A stretch of DNA of 64,000 bases from SW132 sp038150125 (GTDB taxonomy: Bacteria > Bacteroidota > Rhodothermia > Balneolales > Balneolaceae). The stretch is taken from NCBI RefSeq assembly GCF_038150125.1, contig NZ_JBBVMF010000006.1, positions 259,088-323,087 on the forward strand. Reading direction: 5' to 3'. Of the stretch, positions 26,940 to 35,019 are shown one piece after another (positions within the stretch are counted from its first letter, which is position 1; each line of letters starts with the position of its first letter). The notes under the pieces are model-generated. The model searched no databases. It saw only the letters and a list, made by a program, of their open reading frames with translations, and was not told the origin of the DNA. The translations under genes and the position numbers were made by a program.

Positions 26940-28499
26940 CTACCCCTCGGTTGTTGTCGTTTCGTCATCACCGCGCAGTTCCAGCTTTCCGTGTTTGGCT
27001 CTGTAGATCGCAAAACCCACAGTTACTCCGGACAGAATAGCAATGGCCGCAGCCACGCCCGGGTTTTCACCTGTGGCCTGCGTAAATGGGACCGGCAGCA
27101 TCGCATAGTACATCGTAAAATGAACCGTCACAGCTACCACGGATGCCATAATAGGCGCCAGCTTGGGAACATTCTTGAAAAACATGCCGAGAAGAATAGG
27201 CGTGAAAGCTGCAGAGAAGTAGGCATACACCCCATTTTGGGCAAAGATACCCACGCTCAGCTTCGGGTTTAAAATCTGATCCCAAGACAGAATTATGGCG
27301 ATGAATCCCATCAAGCCGATAATAATCCGGTTCCAGACAAGCTGTGGCGGGAGTCCAAACATCTCTTTTTTGAAAATTTTGTTGCCGGCAAGCGGCTGTA
27401 GAATATCATGGGTGATGGAGGTTGAAAGGGCCTGAATGAGGCTTTCAAGGGTAGAGATGCCGGCCGAAATAAGGCCCATTACCACAATAAGTGCGATAAT
27501 GACCGGGAACTCACTGACCACATAAGCCGAGACGATGTTGTCCATCGGCAGGGGCTGGCCGCCAATCATCAGGTTCGGGAATTCAAGCCGGGCAAACAGT
27601 CCTGCAATTACCACAAGGAAAAAGAGGAATTGCGCTGAACATCCAACCAGGAGGTAGCGGTTTACGTCATCATCCGATTTTAAAAGCAGTGATTTTGTGA
27701 GAATGTGTGGCTGACATATGATGGCAATTCCCACCACAAACTGGGCGAAGATGATCTCGAAATAATCGCGAAAGAGGAAGCTGTCGTCGTTCGTGGTCTG
27801 GGTCAGTTTTGGGTCGATGGCGTTAAGGCTGTCGATGAAGCCATGGACACCATCGCGGAAATGTTCATAGCCGGAGCCAAGTAGAATGACCGCCACAACC
27901 ACCATCAGCAGAGCCTGGATCGTGTTTGTGTATACCATGGAGTTGGCGCCGCCGAACATCATATATCCAAAGATAAAGATGACAATACCGATCAGCGTAT
28001 AAAATTCGGGAATGTTCAGCGTGCTGGAGAGTACCTTGGTGAGTCCCACGCAAATGAGCACTATAAACGTGATGAGCAGTAGCGATAGAAAGCCGAAAAA
28101 GATGCCGAATCCCTCGCTCTTGTACATCGTTTTCATCCACTCGGCCATGCTGAGCGCTTTGGTCGTTTTACCGTGCTTGCGAAATCCTTTGGTCAGCAGC
28201 ACGAGCGATATCAGCGCGGCAATCGGCAAGGCCAGCGCCATGGAAATAACCCCGCTAAAACCATAAAGCGCCACAAATCCCGGGTTGATGATAAACGTGG
28301 CAGCGCTTGTGATAGAGGCTGCAAGTGATAATCCAACCGCCGCCGGTGAAAAGAGAATATTGCCGAGGGCGTAATCCCGTATATCCTTCGTTTTTCCGGC
28401 GCCTCTCACCACAAAATAGAGAATTGTACAGACGTACAGCAGGATCAAAATCCAGCCGCCGGTTACCATTTGTTGTGATGCGAGTTCCATATTGACCAA
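26940..28499 (-). CDS. Sodium:solute symporter (SSS family)
   Basis: A 519-residue inner-membrane protein with about 13 hydrophobic helices. SSS features are the unwound-helix region SLAASITSAATFIINPGF, FGYMMFGGANSMVYTNTIQALLM, and VVMGLISAGISTLESLIQALSTSITHDIL, typical of Na+-driven uptake proteins. The first ATG (28499) and a second three codons on (28490) are both possible. It opens the symporter-ligase-hydrolase unit; a 248-bp gap with a 40-bp palindrome lies between it and the KAS III-like gene on the same strand. The substrate is probably an organic acid, inferred from the ligase. Confidence 0.9.
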   Translation of the reverse strand: MVNMELASQQMVTGGWILILLYVCTILYFVVRGAGKTKDIRDYALGNILFSPAAVGLSLAASITSAATFIINPGFVALYGFSGVISMALALPIAALISLVLLTKGFRKHGKTTKALSMAEWMKTMYKSEGFGIFFGFLSLLLITFIVLICVGLTKVLSSTLNIPEFYTLIGIVIFIFGYMMFGGANSMVYTNTIQALLMVVVAVILLGSGYEHFRDGVHGFIDSLNAIDPKLTQTTNDDSFLFRDYFEIIFAQFVVGIAIICQPHILTKSLLLKSDDDVNRYLLVGCSAQFLFFLVVIAGLFARLEFPNLMIGGQPLPMDNIVSAYVVSEFPVIIALIVVMGLISAGISTLESLIQALSTSITHDILQPLAGNKIFKKEMFGLPPQLVWNRIIIGLMGFIAIILSWDQILNPKLSVGIFAQNGVYAYFSAAFTPILLGMFFKNVPKLAPIMASVVAVTVHFTMYYAMLPVPFTQATGENPGVAAAIAILSGVTVGFAIYRAKHGKLELRGDDETTTTEG

Positions 28500-28607
28500 T
28501 CCTCTTATTCCTTTTCTCTATCGTGAAATGCATACGATAGGGAAACGGGAGACTTCAAATTAAAATTTAGAACCGATTCGACCTGTCAGAGTAAATTTCA
28601 AATACAT

Positions 28608-28680
28608 GGATTTAAACCTCCCCTCTCGAGAGGGGAGGTTTAAATCCGCGTTTAGCGGAATTGTCAGGGGTGTGTTCCGG
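28608..28680. repeat. 40-bp perfect palindrome and downstream AGGGGTGTGTTCC block
   Basis: 28608-28647 is a perfect palindrome; its left half reads GGATTTAAACCTCCCCTCTC. A small hairpin CCGC-GTTTA-GCGG follows (28646-28658), then AGGGGTGTGTTCC (28666-28678). The same three-part order (CCCCTCT/AGAGGGG hairpin, second hairpin, AGGGGTG-GTTCC) is found three more times at 59.8-60.15 kb. In RNA the 20-bp stem could block read-through between the KAS III-like gene and the symporter gene, but no T-run follows. Confidence 0.8.
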
Positions 28681-28747
28681 ACTTGAATGTTAAGTGAGTA
28701 ACCCAAACTCGACTCTGCAAGGACCTTCGGACTCTGGCAGGTTGGAG

Positions 28748-29737
28748 CTAAAACCTATACGCACAGGCACCAAAGTGCAGGCCGCCGCCTGATCCGATAA
28801 ATACGGTCAGATCGCCTTCGCTTACGCCATCATGCCTAAACGATTCATCGAAAACCATCGGTATTGCAGCCGATCCCGTATATCCAAACTTGTCCATGAT
28901 TGTGGGCGCCGTTTCGTGCGGGAGCCCAAGTATATCAAGCGTTTCCCAAATCTGATTGATATTGATCTGGGTAATAAAAATCTTTTTCACGTCAGATACA
29001 TCCGCCCCGGCGCGCTCACATACGGTCCGGATCATGTCGCTCCACATGGTTGGATTCAGCTCTTTCGGGAACTTCTCAACAAACTTGAGGCAGTGCTGGC
29101 GGTCGGATACTTTCTCTTCAGTGGAGGGATCAGCGGCAGCTCCTGTGTAAATCCCCATGTGCTTGTGATATTCACCCTTCGTTCTCAAATCCGACGATAG
29201 AAATCCCTGCTGGTCATTTTCCGTGGGTTCGAGAACTACTGCACCTGCGCCGTCAGCAAAAAGGGTGACTGTTTTTTTGTCCTTCAAATTCAAAAACCGG
29301 CTCATGCCGTATGCGCCCATTACCATTACTTTTTTAAAGCGATCTTCGGCTGCGATGAGACCGTTAGCCAATGTAAAAGCGGTTGGGAATCCGGCGCAGG
29401 CTGTGTTGGTGTCGAACGATGTGGCGTTTGTGAGCCCCATCTTATTCTGTACAACAGACGCAGTCGATGGGGAGATAAAATCGGGTGTGTCTGTCGCGAT
29501 AATCAGCAGGTCGATATCTGCGGGAGACAAGTTCGACATCTCAAGGGCTCGTCTGCCTGCCTCCACGCAGAGGTCGCTGGTGGTTTGATCGTCGGTCATC
29601 CAGCGGCGCTCTTCAATCGTCAGGTTTTGACGGAGCCAGGTGTCTACATCTTCCCCAAGCAATTCGTTGAACCATTCATTCTTTAAAACACGATCAGGAG
29701 CGTAAGATCCGGATGCTATAATTTGGGCATGCCTCAT
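28748..29737 (-). CDS. KAS III (FabH)-like thiolase-fold enzyme with altered active site
   Basis: A 329-residue thiolase-fold protein of the beta-ketoacyl synthase III type, aligning over its full length. The catalytic cysteine is kept (C114 in NTACAGFPTA). The position of the usual histidine (PHQAN motif) reads ITQIN, with T256, and that of the usual asparagine (GNTSAAS) reads GYTGSAA, with Y286. The normal Cys-His-Asn triad for decarboxylative condensation is thus missing, so it may do acyl transfer, thioester cleavage or a non-decarboxylative step. Its start overlaps the stop of the SDR gene (TAATG), so both are probably co-translated. It is unlikely to be the housekeeping FabH. Confidence 0.85.
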   Translation of the reverse strand: MRHAQIIASGSYAPDRVLKNEWFNELLGEDVDTWLRQNLTIEERRWMTDDQTTSDLCVEAGRRALEMSNLSPADIDLLIIATDTPDFISPSTASVVQNKMGLTNATSFDTNTACAGFPTAFTLANGLIAAEDRFKKVMVMGAYGMSRFLNLKDKKTVTLFADGAGAVVLEPTENDQQGFLSSDLRTKGEYHKHMGIYTGAAADPSTEEKVSDRQHCLKFVEKFPKELNPTMWSDMIRTVCERAGADVSDVKKIFITQININQIWETLDILGLPHETAPTIMDKFGYTGSAAIPMVFDESFRHDGVSEGDLTVFIGSGGGLHFGACAYRF

Positions 29738-30480
29738 TAAAATACCAGGCCCCCGTCCACTTTCAGTACGGTTCCGGTGATAAACGCGGCGCTGTTTGAC
29801 GCCAAAAAGAGATACGCATTCGCGATATCCTCAGGCTCGCCAAGACGCCCAAGCGGTGTGTTACCTTTCAGCTGATCCAGGACCTTTTCAGGTACCGATT
29901 CTACCATGCTTGTGTTGATGAAACCCGGGGCCACCGCATTCACTCGGATTCCCTTCCGCCCAAGCTCCTTCGCCCAGGTTTTGCTCATGCCAATGACGCC
30001 GGATTTTGTGGCGACGTAGTTACTCTGGCCAAAATTTCCGTTATGAGCCACAACTGAGCTGGCGTTCAGAATCACGCCGCTGCCTTGTTCAGCCATGATG
30101 GATGCGGCTGCTTTTCCGCAGTTAAAAACGCCGGTCAGATTTACGTCAACCACCGACTTGAAGCTATCGTGATCCATTTTCAGCAGGGTGCCGTCGCGGG
30201 TAATTCCTGCATTGTTAACAAGCACATCAAGCCGCCCCCAGTGTTCGTTGAGGTCCGACATTGCCTTATCAACAGCCTCATGATCGGCTACATTGACGTT
30301 TACAAACCTGGAATTAAACCCTTGGTCTGTCCAGGATTCAACGGCTTCATTACCGGCCTCATCATTCAGGTCCCATATTTCAACGGACGCACCTGCTTCT
30401 AAAAATTTTTGAGCGGTGACGCGGCCAATACCGTCAGCCCCGCCGGTTATAAGTACAACAGATCCTTCGAAGTTTGTCAT
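29737..30480 (-). CDS. Short-chain dehydrogenase/reductase (FabG-like)
   Basis: A 247-residue SDR with the NAD(P) loop ITGGADGIGRVTAQ, the NNAGITRDGTLLKM motif typical of 3-oxoacyl-ACP/CoA reductases, catalytic Ser (NASSVVAHNG) and YVATKSG (Tyr-x-x-x-Lys), and the C-terminal GTVLKVDGGLVF. It reduces or oxidises a 3-keto/3-hydroxyacyl group with NAD(P)H in the cytoplasm. It starts 5 bp after the stop of the upstream exported hydrolase and is coupled to the KAS III-like gene, so it most likely acts in that pathway, not in housekeeping fatty-acid synthesis. Confidence 0.92.
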   Translation of the reverse strand: MTNFEGSVVLITGGADGIGRVTAQKFLEAGASVEIWDLNDEAGNEAVESWTDQGFNSRFVNVNVADHEAVDKAMSDLNEHWGRLDVLVNNAGITRDGTLLKMDHDSFKSVVDVNLTGVFNCGKAAASIMAEQGSGVILNASSVVAHNGNFGQSNYVATKSGVIGMSKTWAKELGRKGIRVNAVAPGFINTSMVESVPEKVLDQLKGNTPLGRLGEPEDIANAYLFLASNSAAFITGTVLKVDGGLVF

Positions 30481-30485
30481 CAGAG

Positions 30486-31424
30486 TTAGTTTTGATTTAA
30501 AAATTCCAGCACGGCTTCATTAAATTCGTCTGCTTTTTCAAAATGAACAAAGTGGCCGGCGCTATCGATAAGTTTCAGTGTGGCGTTTGGCAGTCGCTCA
30601 GTTCCCTTCCGGGCTACATCTTCAACTGAGAGGCCGGGGTGCAGGTAGCGGTTGGGAATCAGCGCATCCTGCGAGCCAAAAATAACAAGAGTTGGTTGCT
30701 CTGTCTCAGGCATCATCTCCAAGACCGGTGTTTCAAGCATCGCAAAAACGGATTGAGCCTGGGCCTCAGCATAGTCATCAAAGCCGGGTTCAGTCCTCAT
30801 GCTGATGCGGTCTTCAACCATGAATTGAGCATCAGGTGGAAGGTTATAAAACGTGGCGGCAATATTTTCCCTGATCATCTCATCTGGAGTTGTAGCTATT
30901 CCAGTTGGTGATATCGTGGCTTGAAATGCCATTTGGTCCTGATCGGTAAACTGTTCGAACCCGGCAGGGGCAGACAAGATTAACTGACTTGCCCGTTCAG
31001 GGAAATTTGCGGCGAGATAAAGTGCAACCTGTCCGCCCATGGAGTGGCCAACTATGGCAGCCTGATCGATATCGAGTTCATCCATCAGCATAGTAACTGA
31101 CTCCGCAAAAAACGGTATGGAGTAGTCACCGGCTGATTTTGTCGATTTGCCATAGCCCGGCAGGTCGAGAGCAATTACCCGATACGAGTCGCTAAGCGCA
31201 TCGATATTCATTTTCCAGGCCGGCAAGTAGCTTCCGAGGCCGTGAATGAGTATCAGGGCTTCATTAGCTGACCCACGCTCATGGTAGGCAACGGTTTGAC
31301 CATTGTCCAGATCAGCGTATTGAACCTCAAACGGGTAGTCAATTCCGCTAAACGGACGCTGCTCCTGGGCGTGGCAGGCTACAGTGAGCAAGAGAGTAAG
31401 AATGAGTGTGAAGAGATGTTTCAT
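30486..31424 (-). CDS. Exported alpha/beta hydrolase
   Basis: A protein of about 312 residues from the ATG at 31424, with a signal peptide (MKHLFTLILTLLLTVACHA) that could be cut after CHA or processed as a lipoprotein at the cysteine. The mature part has the oxyanion block LILIHGLGSYLPAW, ALDLPGYGKSTK, the nucleophile GHSMGGQVALYLAANFPERA, acidic FGSQDALIPNRY and the catalytic His in DSAGHFVHFEKADEF. It probably acts in the periplasm on an ester or lactone. A GbsR-site palindrome lies 26 bp before the start. The longer frame to 31475 would cover that palindrome and is unlikely. First gene of the SDR/KAS III-like unit. Confidence 0.9.
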   Translation of the reverse strand: MKHLFTLILTLLLTVACHAQEQRPFSGIDYPFEVQYADLDNGQTVAYHERGSANEALILIHGLGSYLPAWKMNIDALSDSYRVIALDLPGYGKSTKSAGDYSIPFFAESVTMLMDELDIDQAAIVGHSMGGQVALYLAANFPERASQLILSAPAGFEQFTDQDQMAFQATISPTGIATTPDEMIRENIAATFYNLPPDAQFMVEDRISMRTEPGFDDYAEAQAQSVFAMLETPVLEMMPETEQPTLVIFGSQDALIPNRYLHPGLSVEDVARKGTERLPNATLKLIDSAGHFVHFEKADEFNEAVLEFLNQN

Positions 31425-31449
31425 AAGCAAAAAAGCGTTTCCATTGAAT

Positions 31450-31472
31450 GTTATCAAATATTTGAAAAGTAT
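31450..31472. promoter_or_regulatory. Candidate operator 1 of the GbsR-type regulator
   Basis: Contains the perfect palindrome TCAAATATTTGA (31454-31465) and further shared bases on both sides. 21 of 23 positions match the site at 32007-32029. A further half-like copy, ATCAAATATTCAA, follows at 31471-31483. It is upstream of the exported hydrolase gene, in the 73-bp space after the regulator's stop codon. Confidence 0.7.
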
Positions 31473-31497
31473 CAAATATTCAATTTAAAATTTTTTT

Positions 31498-31986
31498 TTA
31501 GCCTCCGAACTCTTTACCATGAGTCTCTTTCCAGGCTTTCAGAAAGGCTTTGTTATGGCTGTCCATCATTTCATAGAATCTTTTCATCTCTTCCATGCGG
31601 GCGTGGGCGTGCTCGGCTCCGTCGCTATCGATCGATTTCGTTTCCTCAGAGTAGCGCTGGGCAATCTCAATATTTTTGCTCATCTTCTCCATCTGATTCT
31701 CATACGCTTTTCCAAAAATATCGGCAGTGGCTTTGTAGTAATCCTTTCGATCGCCGGGCACCCACACTTTCTCGATGAGGCTGCGATCCTTGAGCCGGCG
31801 GCAAATCTGTGAGATCGGTCCCTTGCTCATTTCAAGTGAAGCGGCAATATCATCGAGCGACTGCGGTTCTTTTGAGATGATGAGCAGTGCAACAATGCGA
31901 CCCATCAGCGGATTGAGCCCAAAACTACTGTAGGCTTCCGCAAAATCGGCAATGATATTCTTTTTCAGATCACGTTGATTGGTCAT
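31498..31986 (-). CDS. GbsR/MarR-type transcriptional regulator
   Basis: A 162-residue winged-helix protein. The N-terminal part (GLNPLMGRIVALLIISKEPQSLDDIAASLEMSKGPISQICRRLKDRSLIEKVWVPGDRKDYYKA) is a MarR-like domain of the GbsR class; a helical, probably dimer-forming C-terminus follows. It is encoded just upstream of, and in the same direction as, the hydrolase-SDR-KAS III unit. Two near-identical palindromic sites precede it and the hydrolase gene, which fits autoregulation plus control of the cluster (inference). The effector could be an acyl compound but is unknown. Confidence 0.88.
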   Translation of the reverse strand: MTNQRDLKKNIIADFAEAYSSFGLNPLMGRIVALLIISKEPQSLDDIAASLEMSKGPISQICRRLKDRSLIEKVWVPGDRKDYYKATADIFGKAYENQMEKMSKNIEIAQRYSEETKSIDSDGAEHAHARMEEMKRFYEMMDSHNKAFLKAWKETHGKEFGG

Positions 31987-32006
31987 GGAGGGAGCCGTAA
32001 GTGTAT

Positions 32007-32029
32007 GTTATCAAATGTTTGAAAAGCAT
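32007..32029. promoter_or_regulatory. Candidate operator 2 of the GbsR-type regulator
   Basis: Contains TCAAATGTTTGA (32011-32022) with matching flanks to the site at 31450-31472. It lies 21 bp before the regulator's start codon, a position that suits autorepression. Confidence 0.7.
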
Positions 32030-32172
32030 AAAATAACAAAAACTGCAATCGCTTCCCAACATGGCCCTTGATTCTATATTTGATGGTTAGTTATTGAGTT
32101 AAAGGATGAAGCATGCTGGATTAATACTTATTTTTAACATTCTCATTTGTCAATATCTACCAACAAAAAATT

Positions 32173-34692
32173 ATGTATAGATATACGTTTTTCGTTTGCC
32201 TGATTCTTATTCTCGTTCCCATCAAACTGTTTGCACAGGATGTGCAGGTGGAGTTTGAAGTCAACATGAGCTACCAAATCGACCAGCAACAGTTCGATCC
32301 AAATACAGAGTTTGTGGATGTGGCCGGTACTTTCAATAACTGGGGAAGCGACCTGACTCAGCTGACCGACGAAGATGGAGATTCAACATATTCCGTTACC
32401 ATTGATGGCTTCAGCACAGGGCAGCAAATTGAATACAAGTTTAGAATCAACGGGCAGTGGAATGGGCGTGAGGAGTTTCCGGGTACGGGCAATAACCGAA
32501 GCTATTCGGTAAAACCCAACAACAATTTAATCTCCGTCTGGTATAATGATGAAGCAGATCCGAACGGACCGCCGGAAGCATCCTTCTCGGTTTCGGCAAC
32601 GTCGGTATTTACCAACAGCCTTGTCCAGTTTAATAATCAGTCGGCCGGAAATATAACATCCTGGCAGTGGACATTTGAGGGCGGGACGCCTGGCTCGTCC
32701 AATGAGGAGAATCCCGCCGTCAGATACACTGTACCGGGCACTTACGATGTTCAGCTCATTGCAGCAAATGAAAGCACCGGCGACACGCTTACCGCAACTG
32801 ACTATATAACCGTTACCGAACGCGAAACCGGCGAGACAAGCTGGTGGAATGAAACTGTCTTTTACGAAATTTTCGTACGCAGTTTTTACGATTCGGATGG
32901 CGACGGCATCGGGGATTTTAACGGGCTGACCCAAAAGCTCGACTACCTAAATGATGGCGATCCCAATACTGATACAGATCTGGGCGTGACCGGCATCTGG
33001 CTGATGCCTATCCACAACTCGCCCACCTACCATGGTTACGACGCCATCGATTACCGATCCATCAACCCTGATTATGGTACGATGGACGATTTCAGGGAAT
33101 TTCTTGATGCGGCTCATGATCGGGGCATAAGGGTGATTATCGATTATGTGATGAACCATACCTCTACAGACCACCCATGGTTTCAGAAGTCTGCCGCGGG
33201 TGATCCGGTGTACCGTGATTTTTACCGGTGGAGTGACACGAATCCGGGCTACAGCGGGCCGTGGGGGCAAACGGTATGGCATAATTTTCATGATGGCGAG
33301 GGATATGCTGAATATTACTACGGTGTTTTCTGGAGCGGAATGCCTGATCTGAACTATGAAAATCCGGCGGTTCGCGACTCCATGTTTGCGATTTCAGATT
33401 TTTGGATCAACGAGATAGGCGTGGATGGCTTTCGGCAGGATGCCGTGATTTATATTGATGAAGATGGGTCCAAGCTTAAAAACACCGATGAGACGCTTCA
33501 GTTCTGGCAGGATTTCAATGCAAATCTGAAAGCCGCAAATCCTGATGCGTTTGCTGTTGGCGAGGCGTGGGAGCCGACCGACATCGCTCTTCAGTACGTG
33601 AATGGTAACCGCCTGGACTATGTGTTTGAGTTTGATTTAGCGAGTGCCATACTCAATGGTGTGAATGGCGGCAGCGCCGATCCCATTCTGTCACATATGC
33701 AGACCGTTTATAATGAGTATCCATTTCTTGGATACGGCACATTCCTGACCAACCATGACCAAAATCGCGTGATGAATGTACTGGGTGAGAATATTGAAAA
33801 AGCAAAGGCTGCTGCATCGGTATATCTGACACTGCCTGGTATTCCCTATCTCTACTATGGAGAAGAGGTTGGCATGCTGGGACAAAAGCCGGATGAAAAT
33901 ATCCGTCTGCCAATGCAGTGGAGTAGTGAGCAGAACGCCGGGTTTACGTCTGGTTCGCCATGGCGAGCACCGAACACCAACTTTGGCCAGTTTAACGTTG
34001 AGGTGATGGAAACTGATGAGAACTCGCTTTTCAACCACTATCGCGATCTCATACAGTTTAGAAATGACACCCCGGCGCTTCAAACCGGAGAATATGAAGC
34101 CGGATTGACGTCCGAGGATAGACTGCTGACATTTCTGCGCGGCACGCCTGATGGCGGTCATCACCTGGTTGCCATCAATTTGACATCCGAATCGATTGAA
34201 AATGCCTCGGCAGATTTCTCGAATAACTTCTTTAATTATGGCTCATCGACTGCGGGATGGAATGGTAACGTTGTGTTTGGAGATGTTGACGAAGAAGGGT
34301 TTACGGCGCCAGTCACCGGAAGCGGTCAGGGGCAGCCCATCGAAAATATTTCGCTGGCACCCTATTCAGTAAAAATAATCTCATTTGAGTCATTGGCGAC
34401 ATCAACTGAAGGTGAAGGCGATAAGCCTCAGGGATTTAAACTCCATCAAAACTATCCCAATCCGTTTAACCCGTCTACGACCATTTCATTCTATCTGCCG
34501 CAAGCTGAAGACGTAAAACTATCGGTATTTGATATCACTGGCCGGCAGGTCGCCACGCTGGTTGATAGTCAAATGAATGCCGGAACCCACACACAATCGT
34601 TTGATGCGTCAGGATTGTCCAGCGGAATCTATTTTTACCGTCTCACGGCGGGTGATTTTCAGTCCGTGCAGAAAATGATGTTGGTGAAGTGA
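32173..34692 (+). CDS. Secreted GH13 alpha-amylase-type enzyme with PKD and T9SS domains
   Basis: An 839-residue extracellular glycosidase acting on alpha-glucans. Signal peptide (MYRYTFFVCLILILVPIKLFAQ), then a starch-binding-like beta domain (about 25-110: FVDVAGTFNNWGS), a PKD domain (about 130-215), the GH13 barrel with WWNETVFYEIFVRSFYDSDGDG, VMNHTSTDHPW, nucleophile Asp in DGFRQDAV, acid/base Glu in AVGEAWEP and FLTNHDQNRV, and a C-terminal all-beta domain. It ends in a sorting module (LHQNYPNPFNPSTTISFYLP ... MMLVK) for type IX secretion. It stands alone and faces away from the GbsR-type regulator. Confidence 0.93.
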   Translation: MYRYTFFVCLILILVPIKLFAQDVQVEFEVNMSYQIDQQQFDPNTEFVDVAGTFNNWGSDLTQLTDEDGDSTYSVTIDGFSTGQQIEYKFRINGQWNGREEFPGTGNNRSYSVKPNNNLISVWYNDEADPNGPPEASFSVSATSVFTNSLVQFNNQSAGNITSWQWTFEGGTPGSSNEENPAVRYTVPGTYDVQLIAANESTGDTLTATDYITVTERETGETSWWNETVFYEIFVRSFYDSDGDGIGDFNGLTQKLDYLNDGDPNTDTDLGVTGIWLMPIHNSPTYHGYDAIDYRSINPDYGTMDDFREFLDAAHDRGIRVIIDYVMNHTSTDHPWFQKSAAGDPVYRDFYRWSDTNPGYSGPWGQTVWHNFHDGEGYAEYYYGVFWSGMPDLNYENPAVRDSMFAISDFWINEIGVDGFRQDAVIYIDEDGSKLKNTDETLQFWQDFNANLKAANPDAFAVGEAWEPTDIALQYVNGNRLDYVFEFDLASAILNGVNGGSADPILSHMQTVYNEYPFLGYGTFLTNHDQNRVMNVLGENIEKAKAAASVYLTLPGIPYLYYGEEVGMLGQKPDENIRLPMQWSSEQNAGFTSGSPWRAPNTNFGQFNVEVMETDENSLFNHYRDLIQFRNDTPALQTGEYEAGLTSEDRLLTFLRGTPDGGHHLVAINLTSESIENASADFSNNFFNYGSSTAGWNGNVVFGDVDEEGFTAPVTGSGQGQPIENISLAPYSVKIISFESLATSTEGEGDKPQGFKLHQNYPNPFNPSTTISFYLPQAEDVKLSVFDITGRQVATLVDSQMNAGTHTQSFDASGLSSGIYFYRLTAGDFQSVQKMMLVK

Positions 34693-34834
34693 GATGAGGA
34701 GTTGAGAGACCTTCAAGAGTGCCGAACGAAGAGAGGTTCCTGGAAGAGTCTCGCTGAGAGGCGACGAAGTTTTACTATAGGTTTAAGATTGCTGAGATAA
34801 TTAAAAGACGGATATTTGCGTAGCTCAAGCTTTT

Positions 34835-34928
34835 GCAGGCCGTCAGCCTGCTCTTAAAAGTGGCGCTCTCTATGACTAATGGCGCTGCCCCGGGCTGAGT
34901 TCTTCCAGGCTGATGGCCTGTTTGGAAG
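34835..34928. repeat. Paired AGGC/GCCT hairpins in a 327-bp gene-free stretch
   Basis: Between the amylase and the alcohol dehydrogenase (34693-35019), one hairpin pairs GCAGGC (34835-34840) with GCCTGC (34846-34851), enclosed by CTTTT/AAAAG. A second, CTTCCAGGC (34902-34910) with GGCCTG...GGAAG (34915-34928), follows. Both look like short extragenic palindromes. I see no gene in the stretch. Confidence 0.5.
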
Positions 34929-35019
34929 GAGTCTGTGAAATTTGTGCAGTTAGAAATCCCGGCTGAACTTTTTATAAACCAGCTGTTGGCAGGTCTTTTT
35001 AACTCTGAGTTATGACCGA

